A DNA stretch of 64,000 nucleotides from contig CU207211.1 in assembly GCA_000026125.1 (NCBI GenBank), positions 2,604,001 to 2,668,000 on the forward strand, given 5' to 3'. Below, piece after piece: positions 1 through 9,173 of this stretch. The DNA comes from Herminiimonas arsenicoxydans (GTDB lineage: Bacteria; Pseudomonadota; Gammaproteobacteria; Burkholderiales; Burkholderiaceae_D). Numbering within the stretch: position 1 is the stretch's first letter; each line of letters begins with the position of its first letter. The notes beneath the pieces were generated by a model. The model was not told the origin of the DNA, did not search any database, and saw only the letters and a program-made list of their open reading frames with translations. A program made the translations under genes and the position numbers.

Positions 1-2
1 TG

Positions 3-2009
3 ATGCGTTATTACGTGCTGTTCACGATATGCTTTGTGCTATTCCTGTTTGCCGTGGCGATTCTGGAACGCGAAGGCTTTCCGCGTGCATGGATAGGCTA
101 TGTCTTCATGTTTTGCACCATCGTGATGTACGCCACCATCGGCGTCATCAGCCGCACCTCGAACATGCTGGAATACTATGTCGCCGGCCGTCGCGTACCG
201 GCATTTTTCAACGGCATGGCAACCGCTGCCGACTGGATTTCAGCAGCCAGCTTCATCAGTCTGGCAGGCGGCTTGTATCTGTGGGGTTTTGACGGGCTGG
301 CTTACCTGATGGGCTGGACCGGCGGTTTCGTACTCGTTGCGCTGCTCATTGCACCCTACCTGCGCAAGTTCGGCCAGTACACCATTCCCGATTACCTCGC
401 CGCCCGCTATACCGGACGCTACAGCGACAATGTGGTGCGCATTATCGCGGTGATTGCGACCATCCTCGTGTCCTTCACCTATGTCGTGGCGCAGATTTAC
501 GGTGTGGGTCTGATCACTTCGCGTTTTACCGGCGTCGATTTTTCCGTCGGTATTTTTCTGGGCCTTGCCAGCATCCTGGTCTGTTCCTTCCTCGGCGGCA
601 TGCGTGCCGTGACGTGGACCCAGGTTGCGCAATACATCATCATCATCATTGCCTACATGATCCCGGTGGTATGGCTGTCGGTAAAACACACGAATATCCC
701 GGTCCCGCCTATCGCCTACGGTTCGGCCATTGCCAAGTTGAGCGAACGCGAGACAGTCCTGATCAACGACCCGAAAGAAAAAGGCGTGCGCGCCATTTTT
801 CACCAGCGTGCGCAGGATCTGGATGAGAAGCTGCAGATGCTGCCGGAGTCGTGGGAAAGTGGCCGCGCCGAAATTCAGCACAACCTGGAAGCGCTCAAGC
901 TCGGCAATGCACCACTGCTTGAAATCAAGCAGACCGTGCGTGAGCTGGCAACCTACCCGAAAGATCCGGAGGAAGCCGAACGGCGCTGGATAGAAGACCG
1001 CGCAGCGAATCGGGAACTGGCAAAGCCGCCGACCCGGCATACCGAGCCTTTCCCCGGCGACACTGAGGAAGCGTCGGATATCAAACGCAATAATTTCATG
1101 GCACTGGTGTTCTGCCTGATGCTGGGCACGGCGGCCTTGCCGCACGTACTGGTGCGCTACTACACGACATCGTCGGTGAAGGAAACGCGCGATTCGGTAT
1201 TCTGGACGCTGTTTTTCATCATGGCGCTGTACATCACGATTCCGGCGCTGGCCGTGCTGGTCAAATACGATATTTACACCTCGCTGGTCGGCAGCGATTT
1301 TTCCAGATTGCCGGAGTGGGTTTCCTACTGGGCCAATATCGACAAGAACCATCCGCTGGTCAGCATCAACGATGTCAACCGGGACGGTATCGTGCAACTC
1401 GCGGAAATTGTAATGGACGTCGATATCGTGGTACTGGCGACGCCGGAGATCGCCGGCCTGCCGTATGTCATTTCCGGCCTGATCGCCGCCGGCGGTCTGG
1501 CGGCCGCACTGTCGACCGCCGATGGCCTGCTGCTGACTATTTCAAATGCGCTATCGCATGACGTCTATTACAAAACCGTAGACCCGACTGCCACTACGCA
1601 AAAGCGCGTGACGGTTTCCAAACTCCTGCTGCTGATGGTGGCGCTGGTAGCGGCCTACATTGCATCGCTGAAGCCGGGCGACATTCTGTCGCTGGTCGGT
1701 GCCGCATTTTCGCTGGCGGGCTCGGCACTGTTCCCGGCACTGGCGCTGGGCGTGATCTGGAAGCGTGCCAACCAGCAGGGTGCAATCGCAGGCATGCTGG
1801 TCGGTTTCGCCGTGTGTGCGTATTACATGTTTCATACCCATCCGACCCTGGGCGGCTCGGTCGCCGGCCAGTGGTTCCATATCGCGCCGATTTCGGCCGG
1901 CGTATTCGGCGTACCAGCCGGCATACTGACTATCGTCATTGTCAGTCTGCTGACGCCGCCTCCCGACCACCGAACTGAAGCCCTGCTCAAACATCTGCGT
2001 TCGCCGTGA
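3..2009 (+). CDS. Sodium/solute symporter (SSS family), possibly 5'-partial
   Basis: Multi-pass inner-membrane protein of the sodium:solute symporter family, importing a small solute (acetate/monocarboxylate type is the nearest known class) with Na+. The early helix pair and the stretch YYVAGRRVPAFFNGMATAAD are typical of the family, as is the C-terminal AALSTADGLLLTISNALSHD. A hydrophilic insert of roughly 120 residues (about 240-360) lies between membrane helices, as in the long VC_2705-like subgroup. The first Met is at the very edge of the window and the protein begins directly with RYYVLFT, so the true start may lie upstream. The substrate cannot be told from sequence. A bidirectional terminator separates it from convergent purM. 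Confidence 0.85.
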   Translation: MRYYVLFTICFVLFLFAVAILEREGFPRAWIGYVFMFCTIVMYATIGVISRTSNMLEYYVAGRRVPAFFNGMATAADWISAASFISLAGGLYLWGFDGLAYLMGWTGGFVLVALLIAPYLRKFGQYTIPDYLAARYTGRYSDNVVRIIAVIATILVSFTYVVAQIYGVGLITSRFTGVDFSVGIFLGLASILVCSFLGGMRAVTWTQVAQYIIIIIAYMIPVVWLSVKHTNIPVPPIAYGSAIAKLSERETVLINDPKEKGVRAIFHQRAQDLDEKLQMLPESWESGRAEIQHNLEALKLGNAPLLEIKQTVRELATYPKDPEEAERRWIEDRAANRELAKPPTRHTEPFPGDTEEASDIKRNNFMALVFCLMLGTAALPHVLVRYYTTSSVKETRDSVFWTLFFIMALYITIPALAVLVKYDIYTSLVGSDFSRLPEWVSYWANIDKNHPLVSINDVNRDGIVQLAEIVMDVDIVVLATPEIAGLPYVISGLIAAGGLAAALSTADGLLLTISNALSHDVYYKTVDPTATTQKRVTVSKLLLLMVALVAAYIASLKPGDILSLVGAAFSLAGSALFPALALGVIWKRANQQGAIAGMLVGFAVCAYYMFHTHPTLGGSVAGQWFHIAPISAGVFGVPAGILTIVIVSLLTPPPDHRTEALLKHLRSP

Positions 2010-2079
2010 CCGATATTGCCTGATTGCCGCAGCACACCTACATCGTTGCCTGCACCAAGGTCAAAAATGCGGGACAAAT

Positions 2080-2118
2080 AAAAACGGCTGCAACGCGATC
2101 GCATTGCAGCCGTTTTTT
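2080..2118. terminator. Bidirectional intrinsic terminator between the symporter gene and purM
   Basis: A 14-nt inverted repeat (AAAAACGGCTGCAA at 2080-2093, complement at 2104-2117) gives a GC-rich hairpin flanked by an A-run and a T-run. It can therefore stop transcription from both convergent genes. Confidence 0.85.
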
Positions 2119-2140
2119 ATTCTGCTTGTTTTACCGCACC

Positions 2141-3184
2141 TTACAACACGATCGTTTGCGCCTGGCCTTCCTGACGTGCGCGGATTTCACCTATCTGCAT
2201 CACGGTTTCACCAGCCGCTTGCAATTGCGCCATCGCCGCTGCTGCATTTTCCTTCGCCACGATCACCGTCATGCCGATGCCGCAGTTGAAGACGCGATGC
2301 ATTTCCGCATCGTCGACGCCACCATGCTGCTGCAGCCACTTGAACAGCGGCGGCATGTCCCATGCGCTGCTTTCCAGCACGGCTGTCAGATGCGGCTGCA
2401 ACACGCGCGGAATGTTTTCCACCAGACCGCCGCCGGTGATATGCACCATGCCCTTGACTTCCATGGACGCCATCAGCGCCAGCAAAGGCTTGACGTAAAT
2501 ACGCGTCGGCTCCAGCAATACGTCGGCCAGCTTGCGGCCGTGGAAATCGGCGTTCAAGTCAGGTTGCGCCACTGCGATGATCTTGCGCACCAGTGAATAA
2601 CCGTTGGAATGCGCACCCGATGAGGCCAGGCCCAGCACTACGTCGCCCGGCACGATCTTGGTGCCGTCGATGATTTTCGATTTTTCCACTGCGCCGACTG
2701 CGAAACCGGCCAGATCGTATTCACCGTCCGGATACATGCTCGGCATTTCAGCGGTTTCACCGCCTATCAATGCGCAACCGGCCAGTTCGCAACCCTTGGC
2801 CACGCCTTTGATGACATCGGTCGCAATCGGCACATCCAGCTTGCCGCAGGCAAAATAATCGAGGAAGAACAGCGGTTCCGCGCCCTGCACCAGAATGTCG
2901 TTGACGCTCATCGCGACCAGATCGATACCGACCGTATCGTGCTTGTTCAGCATGAATGCGAGTTTGAGTTTGGTGCCGACGCCATCGGTACCGGATACCA
3001 GTACCGGCTCCTTGTACTTCTTGCTGATTTCAAACATGGCGCCGAAACCGCCGAGGCCGCCCATCACGCCTTCGCGCATCGTGCGTTTGGCAAAAGGCTT
3101 GATCGCTTCGACCAGCGCATCCCCCGCATCGATGTCAACACCGGCGTCGCGGTAGGAAAGTGAAATATTGGAAGTGGAACTCAT
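2141..3184 (-). CDS. purM: Phosphoribosylformylglycinamidine cyclo-ligase (AIR synthetase)
   Basis: Fifth step of purine synthesis: ATP-dependent closure of FGAM to aminoimidazole ribotide in the cytosol. The protein has the PurM N-terminal stretch [15 protein letters not shown], the dimer/ATP region [14 protein letters not shown], the [11 protein letters not shown] segment and [13 protein letters not shown] near the C-terminal third. The start is placed at [13 protein letters not shown], giving 347 aa, close to the usual 345. An in-frame Met 24 codons further upstream would add residues with no counterpart in the family. It is a single gene divergent from hda across a 350-bp gap. Confidence 0.97.
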   Translation of the reverse strand: MSSTSNISLSYRDAGVDIDAGDALVEAIKPFAKRTMREGVMGGLGGFGAMFEISKKYKEPVLVSGTDGVGTKLKLAFMLNKHDTVGIDLVAMSVNDILVQGAEPLFFLDYFACGKLDVPIATDVIKGVAKGCELAGCALIGGETAEMPSMYPDGEYDLAGFAVGAVEKSKIIDGTKIVPGDVVLGLASSGAHSNGYSLVRKIIAVAQPDLNADFHGRKLADVLLEPTRIYVKPLLALMASMEVKGMVHITGGGLVENIPRVLQPHLTAVLESSAWDMPPLFKWLQQHGGVDDAEMHRVFNCGIGMTVIVAKENAAAAMAQLQAAGETVMQIGEIRARQEGQAQTIVL

Positions 3185-3534
3185 GATGTGATAGGCAGCA
3201 GAGGCAGTAAAATAGACAATTGTGGCCGGATGGCTAGCCTGACTATCAGTTATCAATAAGAGGCTGGATAAGGACCATAATGAACAAAAGTCATCGCGGC
3301 GTAATCTGCTCTTTTTAAACTGGATGATTCAGGCTCTATAATTCGGGCTAAGCGGTATTTTATCAAATCGCTTCCACTCCTCCCTCATTTGATGACACTT
3401 TCTTTGTCGAAACGGCAAAATAGATGAGGATATGCACTGGAACTTGCGGCAAACCGATGTTACAAGCCCGTTCCTGCGTGCATAGGGTAAAAATAAACTG
3501 TATTTTTTCACAATAACAATATGATGAAGTCAGC
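3185..3534. other. 350-bp divergent intergenic region between purM and hda
   Basis: No convincing gene is seen. The region must hold promoters for purM (minus) and hda (plus). The only recognisable element is a TATAAT box at 3337-3342, described separately. Otherwise it is AT-rich, with no strong hairpin. Confidence 0.5.
3314..3342 (+). promoter_or_regulatory. Candidate sigma-70 promoter upstream of hda
   Basis: A perfect TATAAT (3337-3342) lies 17 bp downstream of a poor -35 match, TTTAAA (3314-3319). If used, the hda operon would have a leader of about 185 nt. The weak -35 keeps this tentative. Confidence 0.35.
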
Positions 3535-4218
3535 ATGAGGCAGTTGCTACTCGATTTACCTGCCGAAAAACCGCAAACCCTGACATCGTTTGTCGTCGGC
3601 GCCAATGCAGAGCTGATCCATCTGCTGCAGCGCCTTGCGCAAGGCCAGCCAGGCGGACTGGATGAGCGTTTCGTTTATCTGTGGGGCGGTGCCGGCGCCG
3701 GCAAAACCCATCTGCTGCGCGCATTGGCCAGCGCCGACACCACACTGTATATTCCCGGCGATGCAGGGGCGGATGCCTTTGCGTACCAGCCCGCGACGAC
3801 GCTGTATCTGCTCGACGATAGTCACAAATTGTCGCCGGAAGCGCAAATCGCCGCCTTTGCGCTCTTCAATCAGGTGCGCGAACAGGGCGGCTGCCTGCTG
3901 GCTGCCGGCAACGCCGCCCCGGCCACACTGACAGTGCGGGAAGATTTGCGCACCCGCTTCGGCTGGGGCCTGATCTATCAGGTGCACGGTTTGAGCGACG
4001 AAGAAAAAATCGCCGCCCTGACGCATGCTGCCGAGGCGCGCGGCCTAATGCTATCGCCTGGCGTGTTACCCTACCTGCTCAGCCATTTTGCCCGCGATAT
4101 GCGTTCCTTGTCGGCGATGCTGGATGCGCTCGACGAATACTCTCTCGAAACCAAACGACCCATTACCCTGCCCCTGTTGCGCGAACTGCTGCAACGGGAA
4201 AATGAAATCAATCCATGA
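3535..4218 (+). CDS. hda: DnaA regulatory inactivator Hda
   Basis: DnaA-like AAA+ protein that, bound to the DNA-loaded beta clamp, stimulates ATP hydrolysis by DnaA and so prevents re-initiation. Seen in sequence: an N-terminal clamp-binding motif QLLLDL at residues 3-8, Walker A GGAGAGKT at 51-58, Walker B-like TLYLLDD around 90, and an arginine-finger/sensor region RTRFGWGL. It lacks the DNA-binding domain IV of DnaA, consistent with 227 aa. The stop codon overlaps the start of the next gene (ATGA), so it heads a coupled operon with the HAD phosphatase, pcnB and folK. Confidence 0.93.
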   Translation: MRQLLLDLPAEKPQTLTSFVVGANAELIHLLQRLAQGQPGGLDERFVYLWGGAGAGKTHLLRALASADTTLYIPGDAGADAFAYQPATTLYLLDDSHKLSPEAQIAAFALFNQVREQGGCLLAAGNAAPATLTVREDLRTRFGWGLIYQVHGLSDEEKIAALTHAAEARGLMLSPGVLPYLLSHFARDMRSLSAMLDALDEYSLETKRPITLPLLRELLQRENEINP

Positions 4219-4889
4219 AAAACCTGGCCTTATTTGATCTCGACCATACGCTGATCCCCATCGATTCCGATTACGAATGGGGTCAGTTTCTCGCCCGTAC
4301 CGGCGTGGTAGACCCGGATGCCTTTGCCAAGCGCAATGCCGAATTTTTCGCCCAGTATCAGGCCGGCACGCTGGACCCGGCCGAGTACCTGGAATTCGCC
4401 CTCGGCACGCTGGCGCAATTTCCGCGCGCCCGGCTCGATGCATGGCACCAGGACTTCATGCAGCAGGTCGTGCAACCGGCCATGCTGCCGCCAGCACATG
4501 CTTTACTGAAGAAGCATCAGGACGCCGGCGATCTGGTCGCCATTGTCACCGCCACCAATCGCTTCGTCACGGCGCCCATTGCCCAGGCCTTCGGCGTCGA
4601 ACATTTGATCGCTGCGGAACCTGAATTCACGGAAAATGGGGAATTAACCGGAAAACTGCTCGGCATTCCGACCTCCGGTACAGGTAAAATCACACATACC
4701 AAGGCTTGGCTGGCAGCGCGCGGCCTTGCACTGGATGATTTCCAGCGCAGCTATTTTTACAGCGATTCGCAAAACGATATTCCCTTGCTATCCATCGTCA
4801 CCGACCCGATTGCCACCAACCCCAACGCCTTGCTGACTGCGCACGCTCAAGCGCACGGCTGGCCGATCATCAACCTATTCAATGATTAA
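4215..4889 (+). CDS. HAD-IB family phosphatase (SerB-like)
   Basis: Cytosolic haloacid-dehalogenase phosphatase, 224 aa. Motif I is FDLDHTLIP (Asp nucleophile and general acid near residues 8 and 10), motif II is IVTATNRF, and motif IV is YFYSDSQNDIPLL. The helical cap between motifs I and II is of the SerB/IB type. Relatives are annotated variously as phosphoserine or histidinol phosphatase; the sequence alone does not fix the substrate. It overlaps hda by 4 bp and pcnB by 8 bp, implying translational coupling. Confidence 0.85.
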   Translation: MKNLALFDLDHTLIPIDSDYEWGQFLARTGVVDPDAFAKRNAEFFAQYQAGTLDPAEYLEFALGTLAQFPRARLDAWHQDFMQQVVQPAMLPPAHALLKKHQDAGDLVAIVTATNRFVTAPIAQAFGVEHLIAAEPEFTENGELTGKLLGIPTSGTGKITHTKAWLAARGLALDDFQRSYFYSDSQNDIPLLSIVTDPIATNPNALLTAHAQAHGWPIINLFND

Positions 4890-6243
4890 AAAGTTCATCC
4901 GTCGCATCCTCGGCACCAAACAGAAAACAGGCGATCACACGCAGCCTGTCACGCTGACTGCGCAAGAACACCGCATCGATCCAAAGCTGGTTTCGGCCAA
5001 TGCAATTCGCGTTACCAGCACCTTGCAGGAAGCCGGTTTCAAGGCTTTCCTGGTCGGCGGTGCAGTGCGCGATCTGCTGCTCGGTGTCAAGCCCAAGGAT
5101 TTCGATATTGCAACCAACGCCACGCCGGAACAGGTCAAGAAACTGTTCCGCCGCGCCTTCATCATCGGCAAGCGCTTCCAGATCGTGCACGTGATGTTCG
5201 GTCAGGATTTGCTGGAAGTCACCACCTTCCGCGGCTCCTCCTCCGATGGCGCGCCCAAGGATGAACACGGCCGCGTGCTGCGCGACAATACCTTCGGCGA
5301 ACAGCACGAAGATGCATTGCGGCGCGACTTCACGATCAATGCGATGTATTACGATCCGGCGACACAGACGGTACTCGATTACCACGGCGGCATCGCCGAC
5401 ATCCGCACCAGAACGCTACGCATCATCGGCGTACCTGAAGCGCGCTATCGCGAAGATCCTGTACGTCTGTTGCGCGTCGTACGCTTCGCCGCCAAACTCA
5501 ACTTTGCAATTGCACCCGATACAAGCGCACCGATCGCCGTCATGGCGCCTTTGATCAACAATGTGCCTACCGCACGCGTGTTCGATGAAATGCTCAAGCT
5601 CTTGATGAGCGGTCACGCCCTCGCCTGCCTGCAGCAATTGCGCAAGGAAGGCCTGCATCACGGCTTGTTGCCGCTGCTCGACGTCGTGCTGGAACAACCG
5701 CTGGGCGAAAAATTCGTGCGACTGGCTCTTGCCAGTACCGACGAACGCGTCAAGCAGGGCAAGCCGGTTTCGCCCGGTTTCCTGTTCGCTTCGCTGCTGT
5801 GGCATCAAGTGCTGGAAAAGTGGAACGCCTATCAGGCTGCCGGCGAATATCCGATTCCTGCCTTGCATCTTGCCGCCGACGACGTGTTGAATACGCAAAC
5901 CGACAAGCTCGCATTGCAACGCAAGATCGCTTCCGACATGCGCGATATCTGGGCCATGCAACCGCGTTTCGATCGCCGTGTCGGTAAGACGCCTTACAAA
6001 TTGCTGGAGCATCTGCGCCTGCGCGCCGGTTACGATTTCCTGCTGCTGCGCTGCGCCTCGGGTGAAATCGACAGTGAAATCGGCGAATGGTGGACGGCAT
6101 TCATCGCCGCCGACGGCCCTGGTCGCGAAGAACTGCTCGCCAAAAAACCTGCGACGGCCAATGAAGCGCCGGCAAAAAAACGCCCGCGTCGCCGCAGTCG
6201 TGCGCGCAAACCTGCTGCCGGCGCAGCCGGAACAAGCGAATGA
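4882..6243 (+). CDS. pcnB: Poly(A) polymerase I
   Basis: Class II nucleotidyltransferase that adds 3' poly(A) tails and so marks RNA for decay. The head domain shows FLVGGAVRDLLLG followed by the catalytic acidic pair in KDFDIATNATP, then RRDFTINAMYYD and RYREDPVRLLRVVRFAAKL, which separate PAP/CCA enzymes from other transferases. At 453 aa it is near the E. coli length. The C-terminus is strongly basic (KKRPRRRSRARKP), as in true poly(A) polymerases rather than CCA-adding enzymes. It lies between the HAD phosphatase and folK with overlaps on both sides. Confidence 0.94.
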   Translation: MIKKFIRRILGTKQKTGDHTQPVTLTAQEHRIDPKLVSANAIRVTSTLQEAGFKAFLVGGAVRDLLLGVKPKDFDIATNATPEQVKKLFRRAFIIGKRFQIVHVMFGQDLLEVTTFRGSSSDGAPKDEHGRVLRDNTFGEQHEDALRRDFTINAMYYDPATQTVLDYHGGIADIRTRTLRIIGVPEARYREDPVRLLRVVRFAAKLNFAIAPDTSAPIAVMAPLINNVPTARVFDEMLKLLMSGHALACLQQLRKEGLHHGLLPLLDVVLEQPLGEKFVRLALASTDERVKQGKPVSPGFLFASLLWHQVLEKWNAYQAAGEYPIPALHLAADDVLNTQTDKLALQRKIASDMRDIWAMQPRFDRRVGKTPYKLLEHLRLRAGYDFLLLRCASGEIDSEIGEWWTAFIAADGPGREELLAKKPATANEAPAKKRPRRRSRARKPAAGAAGTSE

Positions 6244-6728
6244 CAGGCAGGCAGATCGTCGCCCACATAGGCATAGGCTCGAATCTGGGTCAGGCATCGG
6301 ACCATGTCAGGCAAGCCCTGCTGGCGCTCGACACACTGCCTGCCACGCACGTCACGGCCCAGTCCTCATTGTTCCGCACTGCGCCCATAGATGCTGACGG
6401 CGACGACTACATCAATGCCGTCGCACGCATCACCACCGATTTGTCGGCTGAAGAACTGCTGCAAGCCCTGCTGATGCTGGAGCAAAAATCCGGACGCGAA
6501 CGTCCGTACCAGAATGCGCCGCGCACGCTGGATCTGGATCTTTTGCTGTACGGCGATCAACGCATCGCTACTCCCAGCTTGACGGTGCCGCATCCGCGCA
6601 TGACCAGCCGCGCGTTTGTCCTGATTCCGCTGCTGCAAATCGATCCCTTCATCCACATTCCCGGCCAGGGCGCGGCACATCACTTCGTGCCCGGCGTGGC
6701 AATGCAGGCGATACAGAAAATCAGCTGA
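6240..6728 (+). CDS. folK: 2-amino-4-hydroxy-6-hydroxymethyldihydropteridine pyrophosphokinase (HPPK)
   Basis: Transfers pyrophosphate from ATP to hydroxymethyl-dihydropterin in folate synthesis. Diagnostic segments are IGIGSNLG at the N-terminus, the loop QKSGRERPYQNAPRTLDLDLLLYGD with the metal-binding DLD pair, and LTVPHPRMTSRAFVLIPLLQI. Length is 162 aa, normal for the family. Its start overlaps the pcnB stop by 4 bp, a pcnB-folK order common in proteobacteria. Confidence 0.96.
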   Translation: MTGRQIVAHIGIGSNLGQASDHVRQALLALDTLPATHVTAQSSLFRTAPIDADGDDYINAVARITTDLSAEELLQALLMLEQKSGRERPYQNAPRTLDLDLLLYGDQRIATPSLTVPHPRMTSRAFVLIPLLQIDPFIHIPGQGAAHHFVPGVAMQAIQKIS

Positions 6729-6819
6729 AATAATTGCGTCAGAAATCAAACAGAATCGCTGCTGCCTGTGGACATAAACCCATCATTGCCAACCAGATTG
6801 CCTACACGTTAAGAACGCC

Positions 6820-7167
6820 ATGCACATCCCCGTAATCGTTCAGACAGTCGGCCTGCTCACACTCTCAAATGTCTTCATGACGATCGCCTGGTACGGTCAC
6901 CTGAAGGGATTGGCGTCCAAGCCGTGGTGGATCGCTGCGCTGATCAGCTGGGGCATTGCCTTGTTTGAATACCTGCTGCAGGTACCGGCCAACCGCATCG
7001 GTTATACGCAGTTCAGCCTGGCGCAACTGAAAATCATGCAGGAAGCGATTACACTCACGGTATTCGTCCCGTTCGCGATCATCTTCATGGATCAGCCGTT
7101 CAAGCTGGATTACGTATGGGCAGCGCTGTGTCTGGTCGGCGCGGTGTACTTCATTTTCCGCGCCTGA
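6820..7167 (+). CDS. DUF486 / DMT-like small membrane protein
   Basis: 115-aa protein with four predicted membrane helices (about 7-25, 36-52, 72-90, 96-113), matching the DUF486 family related to drug/metabolite transporters. The stretch TIAWYGHLKGLASKPWWIAALISWGIA and the central FEYLLQVPANRIGY are typical. No biochemical function is established for the family. It stands alone between folK and the kinase gene, with about 90 and 60 bp of flanking sequence. Confidence 0.8.
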   Translation: MHIPVIVQTVGLLTLSNVFMTIAWYGHLKGLASKPWWIAALISWGIALFEYLLQVPANRIGYTQFSLAQLKIMQEAITLTVFVPFAIIFMDQPFKLDYVWAALCLVGAVYFIFRA

Positions 7168-7230
7168 ACTTGCTTAAAATTTCACTATACCGTCGCAGCA
7201 TGGCTAACCAACACAGCAGATAAAACCATT

Positions 7231-7872
7231 ATGGATTTTGAAAAATATAAATACGTCGTCGTTGAAGGTGCCATCGGTGCCGGAAAAACCACGCTGGCAG
7301 GCAAGTTGGCCGCGCAGTTCGGCGCGCAAACATTGCTGGAACGGCCGGAAGAAAATCCCTTCCTGGAAAAGTTTTATCGCGACGCCGGGCGCTATGCGCT
7401 GCCGACGCAAATGTTTTTCCTGTTCCAGCGCCTGAATCAATTGCGCGATCTGGCACAGCCCGATTTATTCGATGCCCGCATCGTGTCGGATTTCCTGCTC
7501 GACAAGGATCCGATTTTTGCCCGTCTGACACTGGGCGATGACGAGTTGGCGCTGTATCAGCAACTGTACGATCACCTGCGTCCGCAAGCGCCCTTGCCCG
7601 ACCTCGTGATTTATCTGCAGGCCGAACCGCAAACACTGATCGATCGCATCAAGAAACGCGGCATACCGATGGAAGCCGGCATTTCCGAAACGTATATGCA
7701 TAGGCTGTGTGAAAGTTACAGCCGCATTTTTTACGATTACGAAGCCGCACCTTTACTGATCGTGAATACCGAACATCTGAATCCTATCGATAATGAAGAG
7801 GATTTCGCACTCTTGCTGACACGCATTGCAAACATGCGCGGCAAGCGTGAATTTTTTAGTCGTGGAGAATAA
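7231..7872 (+). CDS. Deoxynucleoside kinase (dAdo/dGuo kinase type)
   Basis: P-loop kinase that phosphorylates deoxynucleosides for salvage. Walker A is [14 protein letters not shown] (about residues 11-24); the substrate-site acid follows in [15 protein letters not shown], and the ERS/DRS-like and lid regions appear as [18 protein letters not shown] and [17 protein letters not shown]. Length is 213 aa. Base preference among deoxynucleosides cannot be deduced. The stop is 2 bp before the panB start, so the two are cotranscribed; pairing with panB is common in Burkholderiales. Confidence 0.88.
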   Translation: MDFEKYKYVVVEGAIGAGKTTLAGKLAAQFGAQTLLERPEENPFLEKFYRDAGRYALPTQMFFLFQRLNQLRDLAQPDLFDARIVSDFLLDKDPIFARLTLGDDELALYQQLYDHLRPQAPLPDLVIYLQAEPQTLIDRIKKRGIPMEAGISETYMHRLCESYSRIFYDYEAAPLLIVNTEHLNPIDNEEDFALLLTRIANMRGKREFFSRGE

Positions 7873-7874
7873 GT

Positions 7875-8705
7875 ATGACCAGCTATCTGCAGGAAAATGA
7901 AACCGCCGGACGCAATAAGGCGGTCACTGTGCCGGCATTATTCGCGCTACGCGCCAAAGGCGAAAAAATCACCATGCTGACCGCGTACGACGCCAGCTTT
8001 GCCTCGTTGATGGATATGTGCGGCGTCGAAACACTGCTGGTTGGCGATTCACTCGGCATGGTCTGTCAGGGGCACAGCTCAACCTTGCCGGTCACGATAG
8101 AAGACATCGCCTATCACACCGCCTGTGTGGCACGCGGCAACAAGACTGCGCTGCTGTTGGCCGACATGCCATTCGGCAGCTACGCCACACCCGAAAGTGC
8201 ATTTCAAAACGCTGTGAAACTGATCCAGGCCGGCGCACAAATGGTCAAGATCGAAGGCGGCGCCTGGGTCCTCGACACCGTGCGCTTTTTGGTCGAACGC
8301 GAAATTCCGGTCTGCGCACATCTGGGCCTGACACCGCAATCAGTGCATCGTTTCGGCGGTTACAAGGTGCAAGGAAAAACCGCCGAAGCGGCTCAGCAAC
8401 TGAAGGACGATGCGCTCGCATTGCAAGCTGCCGGTGCATCCCTGCTGATACTGGAAGCGATCCCGGCCAGCCTGGGGAAAGAAGTCACGGATATCCTGAC
8501 CATGCCCACCATAGGCATAGGCGCCGGCCCGGATTGTTCCGGTCAGGTGTTGGTGATGCACGATTTCATCGGTGTCTTCCCCGGCAAGAAAGCGCGCTTC
8601 GTGAAGAACTTCATGGAAGGCCAGACCAGTATTGAAGGTGCGGTACGCGCCTATATTCGCGAGGTCAAGGAAGGCACTTTTCCGGCACCCGAACACTGCT
8701 TCTGA
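7875..8705 (+). CDS. panB: 3-methyl-2-oxobutanoate hydroxymethyltransferase
   Basis: First committed step to pantothenate: transfers a hydroxymethyl group from 5,10-methylene-THF to alpha-ketoisovalerate to form ketopantoate. Seen: [14 protein letters not shown], the metal-site region [38 protein letters not shown], and [17 protein letters not shown]. Length is 276 aa, against 264 in E. coli. A ribosome-binding sequence GGAG sits just upstream, within the end of the kinase gene. Confidence 0.97.
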   Translation: MTSYLQENETAGRNKAVTVPALFALRAKGEKITMLTAYDASFASLMDMCGVETLLVGDSLGMVCQGHSSTLPVTIEDIAYHTACVARGNKTALLLADMPFGSYATPESAFQNAVKLIQAGAQMVKIEGGAWVLDTVRFLVEREIPVCAHLGLTPQSVHRFGGYKVQGKTAEAAQQLKDDALALQAAGASLLILEAIPASLGKEVTDILTMPTIGIGAGPDCSGQVLVMHDFIGVFPGKKARFVKNFMEGQTSIEGAVRAYIREVKEGTFPAPEHCF

Positions 8706-8725
8706 AAAAGATAAGGTCTGACGAC

Positions 8726-8761
8726 AGTGTTGCAGCCTGCTCCATCCAGGGCTGCAACACT
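8726..8761. terminator. Strong hairpin between convergent panB and the chorismate mutase gene
   Basis: A 12-bp perfect stem (AGTGTTGCAGCC at 8726-8737, complement at 8750-8761) with a 12-nt loop. Neither side has a real T-run, so it is an incomplete intrinsic terminator or an RNA-stabilising 3' structure. Confidence 0.5.
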
Positions 8762-8817
8762 CGCTGAAATGATCAGGCTGACCGTATGCAACCAGGAATC
8801 CTTGCTGTATCGGCGCT

Positions 8818-9111
8818 TTACTGAAATGCCGTTTGCATGGCAATCACACGATGATTGCTAACGACTTCGTCGATAATGCCGCGAAACAGATTCTGCACCA
8901 CCTGCGGCTTCATGCCGAATTCATTTGCCAGCTCGGCATAGCGTTGCGCCTGACGTGCTTCGCGTTCCGGATCAATCACACTCAACTTTTTCTGCGCTTT
9001 CAGCAAGCCAACCTGATTGGTAATCTTGAAGCGCTGCGCCAACAGTTCAACGATATGCGCATCGATCTTGTCGATCTCGATACGCAATGCTGCCAGTTCG
9101 GAATCTTCCAT
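8818..9111 (-). CDS. Chorismate mutase, AroQ class, monofunctional
   Basis: 97-aa all-helical chorismate mutase domain converting chorismate to prephenate for Phe/Tyr synthesis. The helix-1 pattern LAALRIEIDKIDAHIVELLAQRF, then the catalytic Lys region VGLLKAQKKLSVIDPEREARQ and a C-terminal helix ending in IDEVVSNHRVIAM fit the AroQ fold. There is no signal peptide, so it is cytosolic, and no fused dehydratase or dehydrogenase domain. Confidence 0.85.
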   Translation of the reverse strand: MEDSELAALRIEIDKIDAHIVELLAQRFKITNQVGLLKAQKKLSVIDPEREARQAQRYAELANEFGMKPQVVQNLFRGIIDEVVSNHRVIAMQTAFQ

Positions 9112-9173
9112 TTATTCTCTCCTGCTCAATTCACGCGACCTGCCTCAGTATTTCTGCAGACGCATTATTTTAA

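Noticed and set aside
240..1397. 385-codon minus-strand open frame opposite the symporter gene
   Set aside because: It is antisense to a clear membrane-protein gene and its translation is low-complexity, His/Arg-rich and without family motifs, as expected of a shadow frame in GC-rich coding DNA.
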